A stretch of DNA of 64,000 nucleotides from Sphingomonas sp. SUN019 (GTDB lineage: Bacteria > Pseudomonadota > Alphaproteobacteria > Sphingomonadales > Sphingomonadaceae): positions 806,001-870,000 of the forward strand of contig NZ_CP096971.1 of assembly GCF_024758705.1 (NCBI RefSeq), given 5' to 3'. This document shows positions 52,009 to 62,758 of the stretch, one piece after another. The first letter of the stretch is position 1; each line of letters starts with the position of its first letter. The notes beneath the pieces were generated by a model. It ran no database searches, had not been told where the DNA came from, and saw only the letters and a program-made list of their open reading frames with translations. Position numbers and translations under genes: made by a program.

Positions 52009-55000
52009 CTAAAAAGCGAAGCGCACGCCGATCCGTGCGCTCTCCCGCCGGTCGTCCTCGCCGCGCTCCGCCGCGACCGCGCTGGACAGCGTCACTCCGG
52101 ATTGCAGGTCCGCCTCGACGCCCAGCGCCGCCGTGCCCAGCAAGCGCGCACGTTCCGCACCTTCGACGACCAATCCCAGCCCGCCTCCGCCAAAACCGGT
52201 TAACGCCGAACTCGCTCGCCCCGCCGCCTGATAACGCAGACCGAAAGTGGCGAACGGCCGGACCGACCCGCTTCGCGTGACGGTCACCGTTCCGTCGACG
52301 AACGCCGCGGTATCGCTGCCCTTCCCCACCTGCGCCGCAAACGCCGTCGAGCCCGTTTCCGCCACCGCGTCGCCCTGCACCCGCACCACCGTGCCGCCGA
52401 TCCGGGGCTTGAGCGCCCAATCGCCGCCGATCGCAGCCTCATAGGTAACCGCCACGTCCAGCGTCAGGTTCGTGAGGTCGTACCTACCGCGTGCCGATCC
52501 GCCCGGCAGCGCGCGGCGTGTATCCGCGTCGGTCGCCGCGTAGGCTGCGGTCGCCATCAGCCCGAACGCGCCGAATGCCGCCCGGCCGTGCACGCCGAAC
52601 GTCGCGCCTTCGATCTCGGTCGTCGCGCCCCGTCCATCCAGTCGCTGCCGCCCGTCGAGATAACCGGCGAATCCGCCCAGCGACCAATCATCGCCCGCAT
52701 AACCCAGACCGCCGAACAGTCCGTAGCCGCCGAACCTAGCCCGCGCGGCGCCGCGATCCGCGTCCGCGCGCAGCGTCCGCTGATCGGCCGAAGACTGGCC
52801 GAAGGTGAACAGCCCCGGCTCGGTGCGTCGGCTCGCAAACCCTGCCGAGCGGCCGGCATCCGCCAGCGTCAGGCCCTGCTCCACCGCCGCCTGGCGCGCC
52901 GAGGCGTAGGCCTCCGGCGCGAGGAGCGCGAAGGCCCCCGCGTTCGACGTTCCGTTCGCACCCACCAGGCCCGGCGCCGCCGCCAGCAGCGCCGCGTTAG
53001 CGCGCCCGCTGACCAGAACGGCGTTGGTATAGTCGATCGTGCGCCCCACTTGGCCGGTGAACGACGCGTCGTTCCTGAACTGCCCGAGCAACGACAAGCG
53101 CCCGCTCTGCTGCACTAAGAAGCCGAACAGCGAATCGGGCTTCACCACGTTTATGAACGAGCCCGTAATCCCGCCCGTCGCCGTTATCAGATCGAGCGAC
53201 GCGCCCGGCAGCAGTTGCCCGGTCGGCACGATCTGCAAGGTTGCACCGTTCGCGATCGAGACCGCGCCGTTTACGACCAGCCGGTCGCTTGCCATCGGCG
53301 TGATCTCGAACACCGACACCGACGTGCCCGCCAGCGCGACGTTCCCGTCGACCGTCATGGTTCCCGACGACGCACCCGGGCTCAGCGTACCCGCGATGGC
53401 GACGTTTCCGCTCACCCTGCCCGCCGAACCAAAGGTCGCGCCCCGCCGCACGGTGAATGCCGATGCCGTCATCACCGAACCCGCAAGCCCGACGAGCCGC
53501 CCGCCCGACAGGTCGACCGAACCCAATGCGCCCGTGCCCGATAGCGTCGCATAACCGCGCGTCATCCGGAAGGCCTCGACCTCCGTGATCGACCCGAACG
53601 CCACCGGTGTCGCCGCCGAACCGCCCGATATCTCGATGACGTCGCTGCCCGCGCCGCCTGCGACCGAACCTGCATAGCCGCCCGCGATTTCGAAGCGATT
53701 GTCGCCACCGCCGAACCGCACCGCACCCGACAGCGCCGAATCGGCTGCTATGCGCAGATCGCCAATCGCATCGATCTGGCCGAATGCGAACGCGCCGCCC
53801 GTCAACGTCAGCCCGCCCGGCGCTTCGGAGGACAGGAATTCGAAGCCCGTCGCCCGTCCCGCCGTCAGCGTCGACGCGCGCGTTAGCCGAAGCCAGTCCG
53901 TCCCCGCCCCGCCGTCATAGCTTCCCGCCACGGTCGCCGCACCGATCGCCACCACATCGTCGCCGCCGCCCATCGCGACCCGCGCGACGTCGCCGTCGAC
54001 CAGCAATCGATCGGCGCCCGAACCGCCCTCGACGGCGCCAATCGTAAAGCCGTTCAGCCGGGCGTCGAACCCTACGCCGCTCAGCGTCACCCGCTCGAAG
54101 CCCTGCTGAAGCGTCAGCGACAGCGTACCCGCGCCGTCCACCAGCAACCGCTCGAAGCCGCTGTGCGTCGACAATCCGGTCCGGTCGCCCGCCAGCGTGA
54201 CCCGGTACAGATCGGTGCCCGCGCCGCCATCGACCGCGCCGCCCAGGACCGCGCCTGCCGTTTCGGCGTACAAATCGTCGCCCCCGCCCAGGTCGAGCGA
54301 AGCATCGATCCGGCCGGCGTTGACGATCGCGTCCGCGCCATCGCCCGCCGCCAAGCGCTCTCCCACCGCGCCCAGCACGCCGCGCACAGTGAGGGTCGTG
54401 GCCTGATCCAACGCCAGCGCCTCGAACCCGACCGCCCGGCCCGTCAGCATCGTCGCGCCGACGAAACGCAGCGTGTCCGTACCTGCGCCGCCGTCATATG
54501 CGCCCGCCAGCGTCCCACCGCCGATCGAAAGGAAATCGTCTCCCGCCCCCAGCGCGACGCGTGCGACGTCGCCGTCCGACACTAAGCGTTCCGCATTCGC
54601 GCCGCCCTCGATCGCACCGATCACGAAGCCGGCCAGCCGCACGTCCAGCCCGACGCCGTTCAGACTTATCGCTTCCAGGCTCTGGTCGAGGGTCAGCGAC
54701 AACGTGCCTACGCCGTCGACCGACAGCAGCTCGAACCCCGTGAGCGTGTTCGCGCCAAACGCGCGGTCGCCCGCCAGCGACACCGACGCCGCGTCGCGGC
54801 CAGCGCCGCCCGCTACCGATCCCGCCAGCAAGCCGCCCGTAGCGAGTTGGAAGCGGTCGTTGCCCATTCCAAGATCGAAAGCGCCTTGTAATCGGCCACC
54901 GTCCGCGACCGTCAGCGATTGTGCCCCATCGCCGAACGACACGGTGGTTGCGCCCAGCGCGCCCGTGACCAGCAGCGCGCCGCCATCGACCGTCACCGTC

Positions 55001-58000
55001 TCGAAACCGGTCGCAACGCCCGACAGCGTAGCCGGGCCGCTTCCGGCGAACCGGAGCAAATCGACGCCCGTGCCGCCGTCATACAGCCCGGCAAAGGTCG
55101 TGCCGCCGAGCCGCACCGAGTCGTCGCCGTCGCCCATCGACACGCGCGCCACGTCGCCGTCCACACCAAGCCGCTCAGATCCGGCGGAGCCGTCGACTGC
55201 GTTAATGGCGAAGCCGTCCAACAGAAGATCAAGTCCCGTGCCCGACAGCGAGGCCGATTCGAAATTCTGCTGAAGCACTAGTGACAGCGTGCCCGCGCCG
55301 TCCACGCCGAGCCGCTCGAAGCCGGTGTTTGCCGACAGCCCCGCACGGTCGCCGGCCAGCGTCACGCGATATTGATCCACACCCTCGCCCCCGTCGACCA
55401 GTCCCGTCGCCCGGCCCTCGCCGATCTCAACGAACAGGTCGTCGCCGCCGCCCAGCATCACCGCGCCCAACGTGCCCGCGACCTCGACGCTCTCTGCGGC
55501 GTCCGATCCCATCACGGCGACCGCACCTGCCGTGGCGAAGCTTCGCCCGGCCTCAACGCGCATCGTCCCGCCGGAAAGCTCCAGCGTCGGGGTCGAAAAC
55601 GCGCCCGAGTATGCGACCGCGCCCGCACCCGACTGCGTCAGCCGCTCGAAGTTCGCGAACCGCTCCGCCGAGACGGTGCCGCCGCCGACCGCATCTATCT
55701 CAATCACGTCGGTTCCGTCGCCGCCGTCCACCACGCCCGTCAGGCTGCCGCCGGCGCCCTGCAGGTAACGGTCGTCGCCCGCGCGCAGGAACACCGCGCC
55801 GTCGATCAGACCCCGGTTCTCGATCCGATCGGCACCCGCCCCAAGGTCGATCGACCCAACGATCTGGCCCGTGTTGCGGATCCGGTCATCAAACGTGTGC
55901 AACGATTGCACCGCGCCAGCCAGATAGGGCAACGTGTCGAAGATGGTGATCGGAAAGTCGGACGGCGTCCGCGTTACCCCGGCACCGCCCTGGATCAAAC
56001 CCGAATTTTCGAGCAAAAGCGCCGTCCGGGTCGTCAGCAGCGCGACCGAGTCCGCTCCGGTCGCCGCGATTACGCCTGAATTGACGACGGTGCCGCCCGC
56101 GCCGCCGCCGCCATAGATGGAGAGCGCCCGCCCGGGCGTGAACGTCGTCACCTCGCGCGCGGTCATGCCATCGAAGATGAAGACGCTTTCGTTGCTGCCC
56201 GCGCCGGTGGCCTCGATCAGTCCGTTGTTGACGATGGCGAAACCGCCGTCCTTGTCTCCGTCGATGCTGATCTGCACGCCGAGCGCTCCAGCCGAAGAGA
56301 TTTGACCTTCATTGGTAAGCAATAGTGAGCCCGCGCCCTCGAACGTTTTCACGTACAGGTCGAGCGCCGGAAACGAGTCAGCCGCCGCGGAGATGGTTCC
56401 GCTATTGGCGACCGTGACGCGGCCGGGCGTTTCGCCGGCGAAGGAGACCTCGCCATACACGCCGCCGTCGATCGCCCCGCTATTGACGATCGACACGCGC
56501 GTGGCCTGATTCATGTCCACGCCCACCGCCCCGTCGGAGCCGGCTATCGTTCCCGAATTGTCGAACGAAACGTCGCCCGTGCCGTCGATCCTGACCCCGC
56601 CGTCTTCGTCCGGCGTGAAGCCGACCGTGCCGGTATTGATGAAGCTGCGCACCTGCCCGTAGAAGCCGCCGTTCAACGTGCCTTCGTTGCGGAATTCCGC
56701 CAGCGCCAGGTCAAGTCCGATCGCCTTCAGCGCCTCCTGCCCGAAGAAGCCGTAGCCATAGAGGGGCGGTTCCGTCGTCACCAACGCGTTCACCGTCGCC
56801 TGGTTGACGATCCGGCCGTCTCCACCCACGAACACGTCCTGCTCCACCGGGGCGTCAGCGGTGAGCGTCACCACCGAATCCGCGCCGCGCGCCTGTACCA
56901 ACTCCGCTTCGAAATTCAGACCGCCAAGCGTGCCCAGCGCAACCGTGGCGCTCCCCGAATACCCTCGACCATAGACGTCGAATCCGTCACCGCCGTCGAT
57001 GACGCCGGTAACGCCGGTGGCGTCCCCGATCTGAAGGAACAGGTCGTTCCCCGCGCCGAACCGCACGTCGCCCTGGACCGTACCGCCCGCCGAAACGAAA
57101 GCGCCGGACGCGAAGCTGGGGCCACCGAAGGGCGACGCGCCTAACTGGACCATCCCCGTGATCGTGCCCGCGTTGAAGACCGTGCTCCCCTCCGCGACGA
57201 TCGCGACGCGCGCGGCGATGATCCCGCCCGCCCGGTTGTCGATCAGCGAGCCGAACGCAGCGCCGCGCACCGCGACGCCGCTCGTGCTTGCAATCGAACC
57301 CGAGTTGACGAGTGTTCCGGGGCCGCCCGAAAAGCCGGGCAATGATACGCCCGTACCGCTCACTTCGATCACGCCGCTGTTCACGACGTTGCTCACCCCC
57401 GAGACTCCGGTCACGCTGGGACCGCCGGTTCCCGTGATGCGTCCCGTATTGGTGAATTGGGCTACGCCCAGCACGCCGGTCAGATTTGCGCCATCAAGCG
57501 TGATCGTGCCGGAATTAAGCACGGAGGCTTCTGAAAAGTAGAACGACTGCCCGCCTGACACCGCCGACGCCGCCTGACTGCTTGTGGACGATCTCTTGAC
57601 GGTGATGGATCCGGCATTTTCGAACTGCGCACCGCCTGCGCGCACCGCCGTGAGGTCGCTCACGAACGAGCCGTCCACCACCGTCAGGCTGAGCGCGCCG
57701 CGGCTGGTGACGTCCAGCGCGTTGGCCTTGAAGGGTGCGGTTCCGACCAACTGGTCTGACGGGATCAACGTCAGGTCCAGCGCCGCCTTGTCGGTCAGCG
57801 AAACGTCGACCGCAAGGTCGGCTACACCCTCGCCAGCAAAGCCGACGCCAGTGGATAGCGGTGCTGGCGCAGTTAGCGTCAGCGTCGCGCCGTTCGAGAG
57901 TTCGTAGGACGATATCTCGAAGCTCGCCGGCGCGCTGGCGACAGCGCTCGCCGTCTCACGCACGCGGTATCTGATCGTGTCAGTCCCGGCCCCGGCGTCT

Positions 58001-60072
58001 ACTCCGCCGGTAGCGCCGGCCAGCGGCCGGCCTGCAATGGCCACCAGATCGGTAACCAGCAGGTCGTCGCCGCCGCCCAGCCGGATAGCGCCGGTCACGA
58101 CGCCGCCCTCGTCGACAAAGCGATCCTGCGACCCGCTAGCGCCGCCCGCCGTCATGTCCACCGCGCCTTCGACACGACCGCGGTTGACGAACGTCGTCAT
58201 GCTATAGCCATCACCGCGCACACCCGCCGTGCTTCCGCTCACCACCCCGGCCGCGGCGTTCACGAACAGGCCGCCGAACTCGAACAGCACGCCCGTCGCA
58301 CCCGACACGACTCCGCTGTTCTCGAAACTCCCGCCGTACACGCGTACGCCGGCCGTCGCGCCGGAGATCGTGCCGGTGTTGACCGATGCGACGCCCGAAG
58401 CGCCCGATCCGCTGAGCGACAGTCCGACCCCGCCGGACGATTCGATCGTGCCGCTGTTGTTCAGGACGCCGAAGACGGTCGCGCCGGTTCCCGTGGCGGT
58501 GATCCTGCCGCTGTTTGTGGACGTGCCGCCGCTGAAGCTGGACACGCTCACGCCGTTTCCGCCTGTCGCGGTGATGGCGCCACGATTGTCGAGCGAACCG
58601 GTCGCGATGACGACCGCGCTGACGCTTGCGAACGGGTTTGGCGCCATGTTGAGCGCGATGCCGCCTTCATTGACCAACACTGCTTGCCGGGTTGTCGTCC
58701 CCGTGCCGAACAGGCTTATCGCCGGGCCGACGGTGGCCGTCAGGGCCGCCCTGTTGGTGACCACGCCGTCGCCGATGGCTTGCAAACCGCCCGTCGCGTT
58801 GAAGCCCGGGGCCAGCGTGACGGCCGGAGCGTTCGCTAGTTGCACTTCCAGCCGCTCGAAATTCAGCGGCATGGTCGACGCGTCCAGCGTCGCGTCGCCG
58901 TCGATCCTGAACTGCAGCGTGTCGACTCCGCCGCCACCGTCGATCGCGCCCGAAATGCTGGACGTCCGGTTGGTCGTCCGGTCATAGCGTACGATCAGGC
59001 GGTCGTCGGTCCGGTCGAGCCTGACGTCGCCCGCGATCGTGCCCAGCGTTGTGTCAATCGTCGTCGGCCGCGATCCGCCTGCGCTCACCACGATCGAACC
59101 GATGATGCTTCCGTTGTTCGTCAGAGAAAGTCCGTCGCCGATCAGGAGCGCCACGCCAGCGGCGGTTGCGGCGGCGATGGTGCCCGTCGCCCCATTGGTC
59201 ATCGACGCGAAGCTGCCAGACCGGACCGCCGGGCCGCTGCCAGTATTGCGGATCGTCCCGGTGTTCGTCGCGAACAGTGTGCCCGCGCTGGACAGGGTGG
59301 CCTCGCCGCTCGCGGCGGTGAGGAGGCCGCTGTTAGTCACCGAGACTGCGGAGAAGAACGGCGTGGCTGCGGCGATCGCCGCTCGAGCGCCGCCATCAAT
59401 CGTTCCCGCGTTCGTCAGTGCGGAGACGTCGCCCGACACGCCGCCGATGAACCCGCCAGCCCGGTTTTCCAGCCGGTCGATCCGTGTGTTCGGTCCAGCG
59501 ACCACCGCTGGCCCCGCCGAGCCGGTGAGCCGCCCCGAATTGGTGATCGTGGCAGCGACGAAACCCGTATCGGCCGCAGTCGGCCGGCTCAGCAGGATCG
59601 CCGCCGTACCGTCGATTACACCGCCAGCGTCGACGGTCACCGTCGTGGAGGATTGTGGGGAGAAGATGATCGTCGGCGACGGGCAGTATCCGACCGACGC
59701 GCCGGCGTACGGATCGCACACAGTCGAACGCGGCGACCCGTTCAGACCGAGCATGCCGGGCCTGTCAGCGCCTAGGATCGCGCCGCGCACCACCAGCGTT
59801 CCGCTCGTCGACTGAGCCAGCACGGCCGCTTGCGCCGAACCGGGCCGCACCGTGGCCCCCGCCTCTACGATTACGGTCGAATTGGCGCCGTCAATCCGCA
59901 GGCCGTCCGCGTCTGTCCCCGCGCAGTTCGTGGTCCCGTTCGCCACCGTCGGATCGGGCGCGCACTGCGCCAATGCGGGGGCCGCAGTACCCGCGGCGAT
60001 GGCGGCCATGCTGGAACCGAGCGCGAGCGACACCATCCGCGGCCAAACCGACCGCACACCAACGTGATTCAT
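52009..60072 (-). CDS. Giant autotransporter (type Va), two-part passenger
   Basis: 2,687 aa surface protein. The signal peptide (SLALGSSMAAIAAGTAAPALAQ) is followed by about 1,450 residues of short beta-helix repeats (NSGTI.G..G / TNTGTI.N). About 750 residues then have glycine/aspartate units of RTX-like form (VDGGAGTDLYRVTLAGDR, MGGGDDVVAIG). A final helix part, RGATFGSAGRVSGNVAIAGTLSPGASSG, precedes the C-terminal 280-residue barrel (FGGYGLFGGLGYAGDDWSLGG to IGVRFAF). The terminal Phe is present. The ATG at 60072 is preferred to a TTG at 60102. A role in adhesion or biofilm is typical. A few Cys occur near the N-terminus (QCAPDP, NCAGTD). Confidence 0.9.
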   Translation of the reverse strand: MNHVGVRSVWPRMVSLALGSSMAAIAAGTAAPALAQCAPDPTVANGTTNCAGTDADGLRIDGANSTVIVEAGATVRPGSAQAAVLAQSTSGTLVVRGAILGADRPGMLGLNGSPRSTVCDPYAGASVGYCPSPTIIFSPQSSTTVTVDAGGVIDGTAAILLSRPTAADTGFVAATITNSGRLTGSAGPAVVAGPNTRIDRLENRAGGFIGGVSGDVSALTNAGTIDGGARAAIAAATPFFSAVSVTNSGLLTAASGEATLSSAGTLFATNTGTIRNTGSGPAVRSGSFASMTNGATGTIAAATAAGVALLIGDGLSLTNNGSIIGSIVVSAGGSRPTTIDTTLGTIAGDVRLDRTDDRLIVRYDRTTNRTSSISGAIDGGGGVDTLQFRIDGDATLDASTMPLNFERLEVQLANAPAVTLAPGFNATGGLQAIGDGVVTNRAALTATVGPAISLFGTGTTTRQAVLVNEGGIALNMAPNPFASVSAVVIATGSLDNRGAITATGGNGVSVSSFSGGTSTNSGRITATGTGATVFGVLNNSGTIESSGGVGLSLSGSGASGVASVNTGTISGATAGVRVYGGSFENSGVVSGATGVLFEFGGLFVNAAAGVVSGSTAGVRGDGYSMTTFVNRGRVEGAVDMTAGGASGSQDRFVDEGGVVTGAIRLGGGDDLLVTDLVAIAGRPLAGATGGVDAGAGTDTIRYRVRETASAVASAPASFEISSYELSNGATLTLTAPAPLSTGVGFAGEGVADLAVDVSLTDKAALDLTLIPSDQLVGTAPFKANALDVTSRGALSLTVVDGSFVSDLTAVRAGGAQFENAGSITVKRSSTSSQAASAVSGGQSFYFSEASVLNSGTITLDGANLTGVLGVAQFTNTGRITGTGGPSVTGVSGVSNVVNSGVIEVSGTGVSLPGFSGGPGTLVNSGSIASTSGVAVRGAAFGSLIDNRAGGIIAARVAIVAEGSTVFNAGTITGMVQLGASPFGGPSFASGAFVSAGGTVQGDVRFGAGNDLFLQIGDATGVTGVIDGGDGFDVYGRGYSGSATVALGTLGGLNFEAELVQARGADSVVTLTADAPVEQDVFVGGDGRIVNQATVNALVTTEPPLYGYGFFGQEALKAIGLDLALAEFRNEGTLNGGFYGQVRSFINTGTVGFTPDEDGGVRIDGTGDVSFDNSGTIAGSDGAVGVDMNQATRVSIVNSGAIDGGVYGEVSFAGETPGRVTVANSGTISAAADSFPALDLYVKTFEGAGSLLLTNEGQISSAGALGVQISIDGDKDGGFAIVNNGLIEATGAGSNESVFIFDGMTAREVTTFTPGRALSIYGGGGAGGTVVNSGVIAATGADSVALLTTRTALLLENSGLIQGGAGVTRTPSDFPITIFDTLPYLAGAVQSLHTFDDRIRNTGQIVGSIDLGAGADRIENRGLIDGAVFLRAGDDRYLQGAGGSLTGVVDGGDGTDVIEIDAVGGGTVSAERFANFERLTQSGAGAVAYSGAFSTPTLELSGGTMRVEAGRSFATAGAVAVMGSDAAESVEVAGTLGAVMLGGGDDLFVEIGEGRATGLVDGGEGVDQYRVTLAGDRAGLSANTGFERLGVDGAGTLSLVLQQNFESASLSGTGLDLLLDGFAINAVDGSAGSERLGVDGDVARVSMGDGDDSVRLGGTTFAGLYDGGTGVDLLRFAGSGPATLSGVATGFETVTVDGGALLVTGALGATTVSFGDGAQSLTVADGGRLQGAFDLGMGNDRFQLATGGLLAGSVAGGAGRDAASVSLAGDRAFGANTLTGFELLSVDGVGTLSLTLDQSLEAISLNGVGLDVRLAGFVIGAIEGGANAERLVSDGDVARVALGAGDDFLSIGGGTLAGAYDGGAGTDTLRFVGATMLTGRAVGFEALALDQATTLTVRGVLGAVGERLAAGDGADAIVNAGRIDASLDLGGGDDLYAETAGAVLGGAVDGGAGTDLYRVTLAGDRTGLSTHSGFERLLVDGAGTLSLTLQQGFERVTLSGVGFDARLNGFTIGAVEGGSGADRLLVDGDVARVAMGGGDDVVAIGAATVAGSYDGGAGTDWLRLTRASTLTAGRATGFEFLSSEAPGGLTLTGGAFAFGQIDAIGDLRIAADSALSGAVRFGGGDNRFEIAGGYAGSVAGGAGSDVIEISGGSAATPVAFGSITEVEAFRMTRGYATLSGTGALGSVDLSGGRLVGLAGSVMTASAFTVRRGATFGSAGRVSGNVAIAGTLSPGASSGTMTVDGNVALAGTSVSVFEITPMASDRLVVNGAVSIANGATLQIVPTGQLLPGASLDLITATGGITGSFINVVKPDSLFGFLVQQSGRLSLLGQFRNDASFTGQVGRTIDYTNAVLVSGRANAALLAAAPGLVGANGTSNAGAFALLAPEAYASARQAAVEQGLTLADAGRSAGFASRRTEPGLFTFGQSSADQRTLRADADRGAARARFGGYGLFGGLGYAGDDWSLGGFAGYLDGRQRLDGRGATTEIEGATFGVHGRAAFGAFGLMATAAYAATDADTRRALPGGSARGRYDLTNLTLDVAVTYEAAIGGDWALKPRIGGTVVRVQGDAVAETGSTAFAAQVGKGSDTAAFVDGTVTVTRSGSVRPFATFGLRYQAAGRASSALTGFGGGGLGLVVEGAERARLLGTAALGVEADLQSGVTLSSAVAAERGEDDRRESARIGVRFAF
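53640..55450 (-). repeat. Three tandem approx. 195-codon repeats in the autotransporter passenger
   Basis: Limits are approximate. Copies begin near 55400, 54820 and 54230 on the minus strand. Each contains AGDR..L...GFE.L.VDG.GTLSL.L.Q, then G...L.GF.I.A..G...AERL..DGDVARV..G.GDD. The period is about 580-590 bases. Divergence between copies shows an old duplication. Confidence 0.75.
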
Positions 60073-60235
60073 GAAAACGCAACCCCCGCAACACCGCCGC
60101 AATTCCCCCCGCGGCGGTTAGGCTCCTGTTAGCACGCGATTTTCCACCGTGTCCAGCAGGCCATTACGCTCGCTATCCGCAGTCAGGAGTGCGTTCGTGT
60201 GGGCTGCGAGTATGGCGCAAAACGGCGCGTCCACT

Positions 60236-61789
60236 TCATTCCCACTCGATCGTGCCGGGCGGCTTCGATGTATAGTCGTAGGTGACGCGATTGACGCCTT
60301 TCACCTCGTTGACGATGCGGGTCGCGACGCGGGGGAGGAAATCGCCGGGGAACTGGAACGCCTGAGCGGTCATGCCGTCGGTCGAGGTCACAGCGCGAAG
60401 AGCGAGCACCGAATCGTAGGTGCGGCCGTCGCCCATCACGCCGACGCTCTTCACCGGCAGCAGCACTGCAAACGCCTGCCAAATCGTGTCGTACAGCCCG
60501 GCATTGCGTATTTCTTCCAGATAGATGGCGTCGGCTTTTCGCAGGATGTCGCAGCGTTCCTTCGTGACTTCGCCGGGGATGCGGATCGCTAGCCCGGGTC
60601 CGGGGAACGGATGCCGCCCGACGAAAATCTCGGGTAGCCCGAGTTCGCGGCCGAGCGCGCGGACCTCGTCCTTGAACAATTCGCGCAGCGGCTCGACGAG
60701 CTTCATGTTCATCCGCTCAGGCAGGCCGCCGACATTGTGGTGGCTCTTGATCGTCACCGACGGACCGCCGGTGAAGCTGACGCTCTCGATCACATCCGGA
60801 TAAAGCGTACCCTGCGCCAGAAACTCCGCGCCGCCGATCTTTTTCGCTTCGTTTTCGAAGACTTCGATGAAGGTCTTGCCGATGAACTTGCGCTTCGCCT
60901 CGGGGTCGGTGACCCCGGCCAGACCATGCATGAACAGGGTTTCGGCGTTCACATGGATCAGCGGAATGTTGTAAGCGCCGCGGAACAGGCTGACGACCTG
61001 CTCGCTCTCGCCCGCGCGCATCAGGCCGTGGTCGACATAGACGCAGGTGAGGTGTTCGCCGATCGCTTCGTGGATCAGCACTGCGGCGACCGCAGAATCG
61101 ACGCCGCCGGACAGACCGCAGATCACCCTCCCCTTGCCGACCTGCGCGCGGATTTCGGCAATCTTGGTCTGGCGGAACTCCGCCATCGTCCAGTCGCCGG
61201 ACAGGCCGCAGACGTGGCGCGCGAAATTGGCGATCAGCTTGCCGCCGTCGGGGGTGTGGACGACCTCGGGATGGAATTGCAGGCCGTAATAGCGGCGTTC
61301 TTCGTCGGCGGTGATCGCGAACGGCGCGCCCTTCGACGAGGCGACGGGCTTGAAGCCGGGTGCGAGCGCGGCGACGTGATCGCCGTGGCTCATCCAGACC
61401 TGATGGCGTTCGCCCTCGTGCCACAAGGCATCGAACAGGGCGCAGCGCGAATCGACCTCGACGAAGGCTTCGCCGAATTCGCCCGAGAACCCCTTGTCGA
61501 CGCGACCACCAAGTTGTGCGGTCATCACCTGCTGGCCGTAGCAGATGCCGAGGACGGGCACGCCGCTGTCGAATACCGACTGCGGCGCGCGCGGGCTGTC
61601 GGGATCGACGACCGAGGCGGGGCCGCCCGAGAGGATCACGCCCTTCGGCTGCATCCGTTCGAAGGCCTCGGCGGCGTGCTGGAACGGCGCGATCTCGCTG
61701 TAGACCCCTGCCTCGCGCACGCGGCGCGCGATCAGCTGGGTTACCTGGCTGCCGAAATCGACGATGAGGATGCTGTCAGGATGGTCCAT
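60236..61789 (-). CDS. guaA: GMP synthase (glutamine-hydrolysing)
   Basis: 517 aa, the last step of GMP formation: XMP + ATP + glutamine to GMP. The class I amidotransferase domain has the triad Cys in GICYGQQ and His/Glu in QFHPEVVH. The ATP pyrophosphatase domain starts with [10 protein letters not shown]. The dimerisation domain has [12 protein letters not shown] and ends PPGTIEWE, the exact family C-terminus. Length and motifs are standard. The gene lies 133 bases from the autotransporter start, on the same strand, and seems to be transcribed on its own. Confidence 0.98.
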   Translation of the reverse strand: MDHPDSILIVDFGSQVTQLIARRVREAGVYSEIAPFQHAAEAFERMQPKGVILSGGPASVVDPDSPRAPQSVFDSGVPVLGICYGQQVMTAQLGGRVDKGFSGEFGEAFVEVDSRCALFDALWHEGERHQVWMSHGDHVAALAPGFKPVASSKGAPFAITADEERRYYGLQFHPEVVHTPDGGKLIANFARHVCGLSGDWTMAEFRQTKIAEIRAQVGKGRVICGLSGGVDSAVAAVLIHEAIGEHLTCVYVDHGLMRAGESEQVVSLFRGAYNIPLIHVNAETLFMHGLAGVTDPEAKRKFIGKTFIEVFENEAKKIGGAEFLAQGTLYPDVIESVSFTGGPSVTIKSHHNVGGLPERMNMKLVEPLRELFKDEVRALGRELGLPEIFVGRHPFPGPGLAIRIPGEVTKERCDILRKADAIYLEEIRNAGLYDTIWQAFAVLLPVKSVGVMGDGRTYDSVLALRAVTSTDGMTAQAFQFPGDFLPRVATRIVNEVKGVNRVTYDYTSKPPGTIEWE

Positions 61790-61867
61790 CGCGCAGGCCC
61801 TAGCCCCGCTCGCGCGCGAGCGAAAGGCTTAGGGCCAAGCGCGGCCGGCGGGGCTACGGCCCCGTCC

Positions 61868-61887
61868 GACGGCGCGGCTTCGCCGCG
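61868..61887 (+). repeat. REP-like palindromic element, copy A
   Basis: GACGGCGCGGCTTCGCCGCG is identical, in opposite orientation, to 62759-62778. It can fold by CGCGGC/GCCGCG around a TTC loop. It lies upstream of guaA. Confidence 0.6.
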
Positions 61888-61927
61888 GCGCGATGGAGAA
61901 GGAGCGCGCGTTGTCGCCGAGGGCGCG

Positions 61928-61948
61928 AATGTTGAGAATGTTGAGACG
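61928..61948 (+). repeat. 21-base repeat AATGTTGAGAATGTT-, copy 1
   Basis: The sequence AATGTTGAGAATGTT followed by GAGACG at 61928-61948 recurs with a single change (G to A) at 63358-63378. It also contains an internal direct repeat (AATGTTGAG / AATGTTGAG). Confidence 0.6.
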
Positions 61949-62058
61949 CTGGCGCGGTTTTTGCCGGGGTTCGTTGCTGGTCTTCGATAAGACAGGATTG
62001 GCGATCGTTCGGCATGCGCGATTGGTCGCATACCGAGGCGCTGTAGGAAAGCGCAACT

Positions 62059-62478
62059 CTATCGGCTAAGACTTTTCCACCAAGCGTCTTCCTTCATTTT
62101 CGACGTTAGCGCTCGCGCGTAGGACTCGAACGCCTGATTGTTTGTTGCTCGATCAGAACATCCAACCCACGCGCGCTTGCTAGCCTCGAAATCCGACCCG
62201 ATTTTCTCATACAATGGCTTCACGATCGTCATTTCGATCTGCTCGTCGGCTTGTTCGAGCCATTTTGCACGGTACCACTCACTAACGACTATGGTCGAAA
62301 AGATGCCTGGATCGATTTTCCCCTGCCGGTTGAGATCGCCTATGGCATGGCGTTGAAAATAGACCGCGAGGGCATGACAATGCACGTCGCTGTTCGGGTT
62401 ATAAGTTAATGCTGATACATTCGCGCAGCCCATCAACATCAAAGTCGTCACTAGCGTCAATCGAAGCATCGATCGCAT
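62059..62478 (-). CDS. Small uncharacterised lipoprotein-like protein
   Basis: 139 aa, not recognised. The N-terminus LRLTLVTTLMLMGCANVSAL is a signal peptide with a possible lipobox (LMGC), so it may be a lipoprotein. The mature part contains two further Cys (HCHAL, GCSDR) and is mostly helical (EWYRAKWLEQADEQIEMTIVKPLYEKIG). GC content is lower than that of the surrounding genes. The start at 62478 is used; an ATG at 62469 is equally possible. It is isolated between guaA and rplQ and is bracketed by the REP-like copies. Its function is unknown. Confidence 0.6.
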   Translation of the reverse strand: MRSMLRLTLVTTLMLMGCANVSALTYNPNSDVHCHALAVYFQRHAIGDLNRQGKIDPGIFSTIVVSEWYRAKWLEQADEQIEMTIVKPLYEKIGSDFEASKRAWVGCSDRATNNQAFESYARALTSKMKEDAWWKSLSR

Positions 62479-62718
62479 TTCCCGGTTTTAGCTGGTCTTT
62501 TTTTACGCAGTACCGGTTACCAAAACCCTTTGAGGGAATGTATTATTCGCTGTGCCCCCAGAGCGGCGCGACCGGCTGACGCCGACCCCATCTCTCAAGA
62601 AGTCGGAAAGCGCGGACCGAAAAGCGACAGCCTTCTGCGTGTGACCTGTCGAATTGGAAAGGCTGATTCTGAGCGCAAGCAGTCACAGACGATCATCCAT
62701 AGCCGCTCCCGCGAAGCG

Positions 62719-62746
62719 AAAAGGCCGCCCCATCGCTGGAGCGGCC
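62719..62746 (-). terminator. Rho-independent terminator of rplQ
   Basis: On the minus strand the stem GGCCGCTCCA / TGGGGCGGCC (10 pairs, one T-G wobble) with a GCGA tetraloop is followed by TTTTCGCTT. It lies about 107 bases after the rplQ stop and ends the ribosomal alpha operon. Confidence 0.85.
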
Positions 62747-62758
62747 CTTCATGTCCGT

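Noticed and set aside
53640..55450. Periodic DNA repeats as a CRISPR array
   Set aside because: The period is about 585 bases, the copies are diverged, and they encode in-frame protein repeats.
62508..62521. GTACCGGTTACC as another LacI operator
   Set aside because: It shares nine bases with the palindrome at 29781 but lacks full symmetry, and the neighbouring gene has no link to glycan use.
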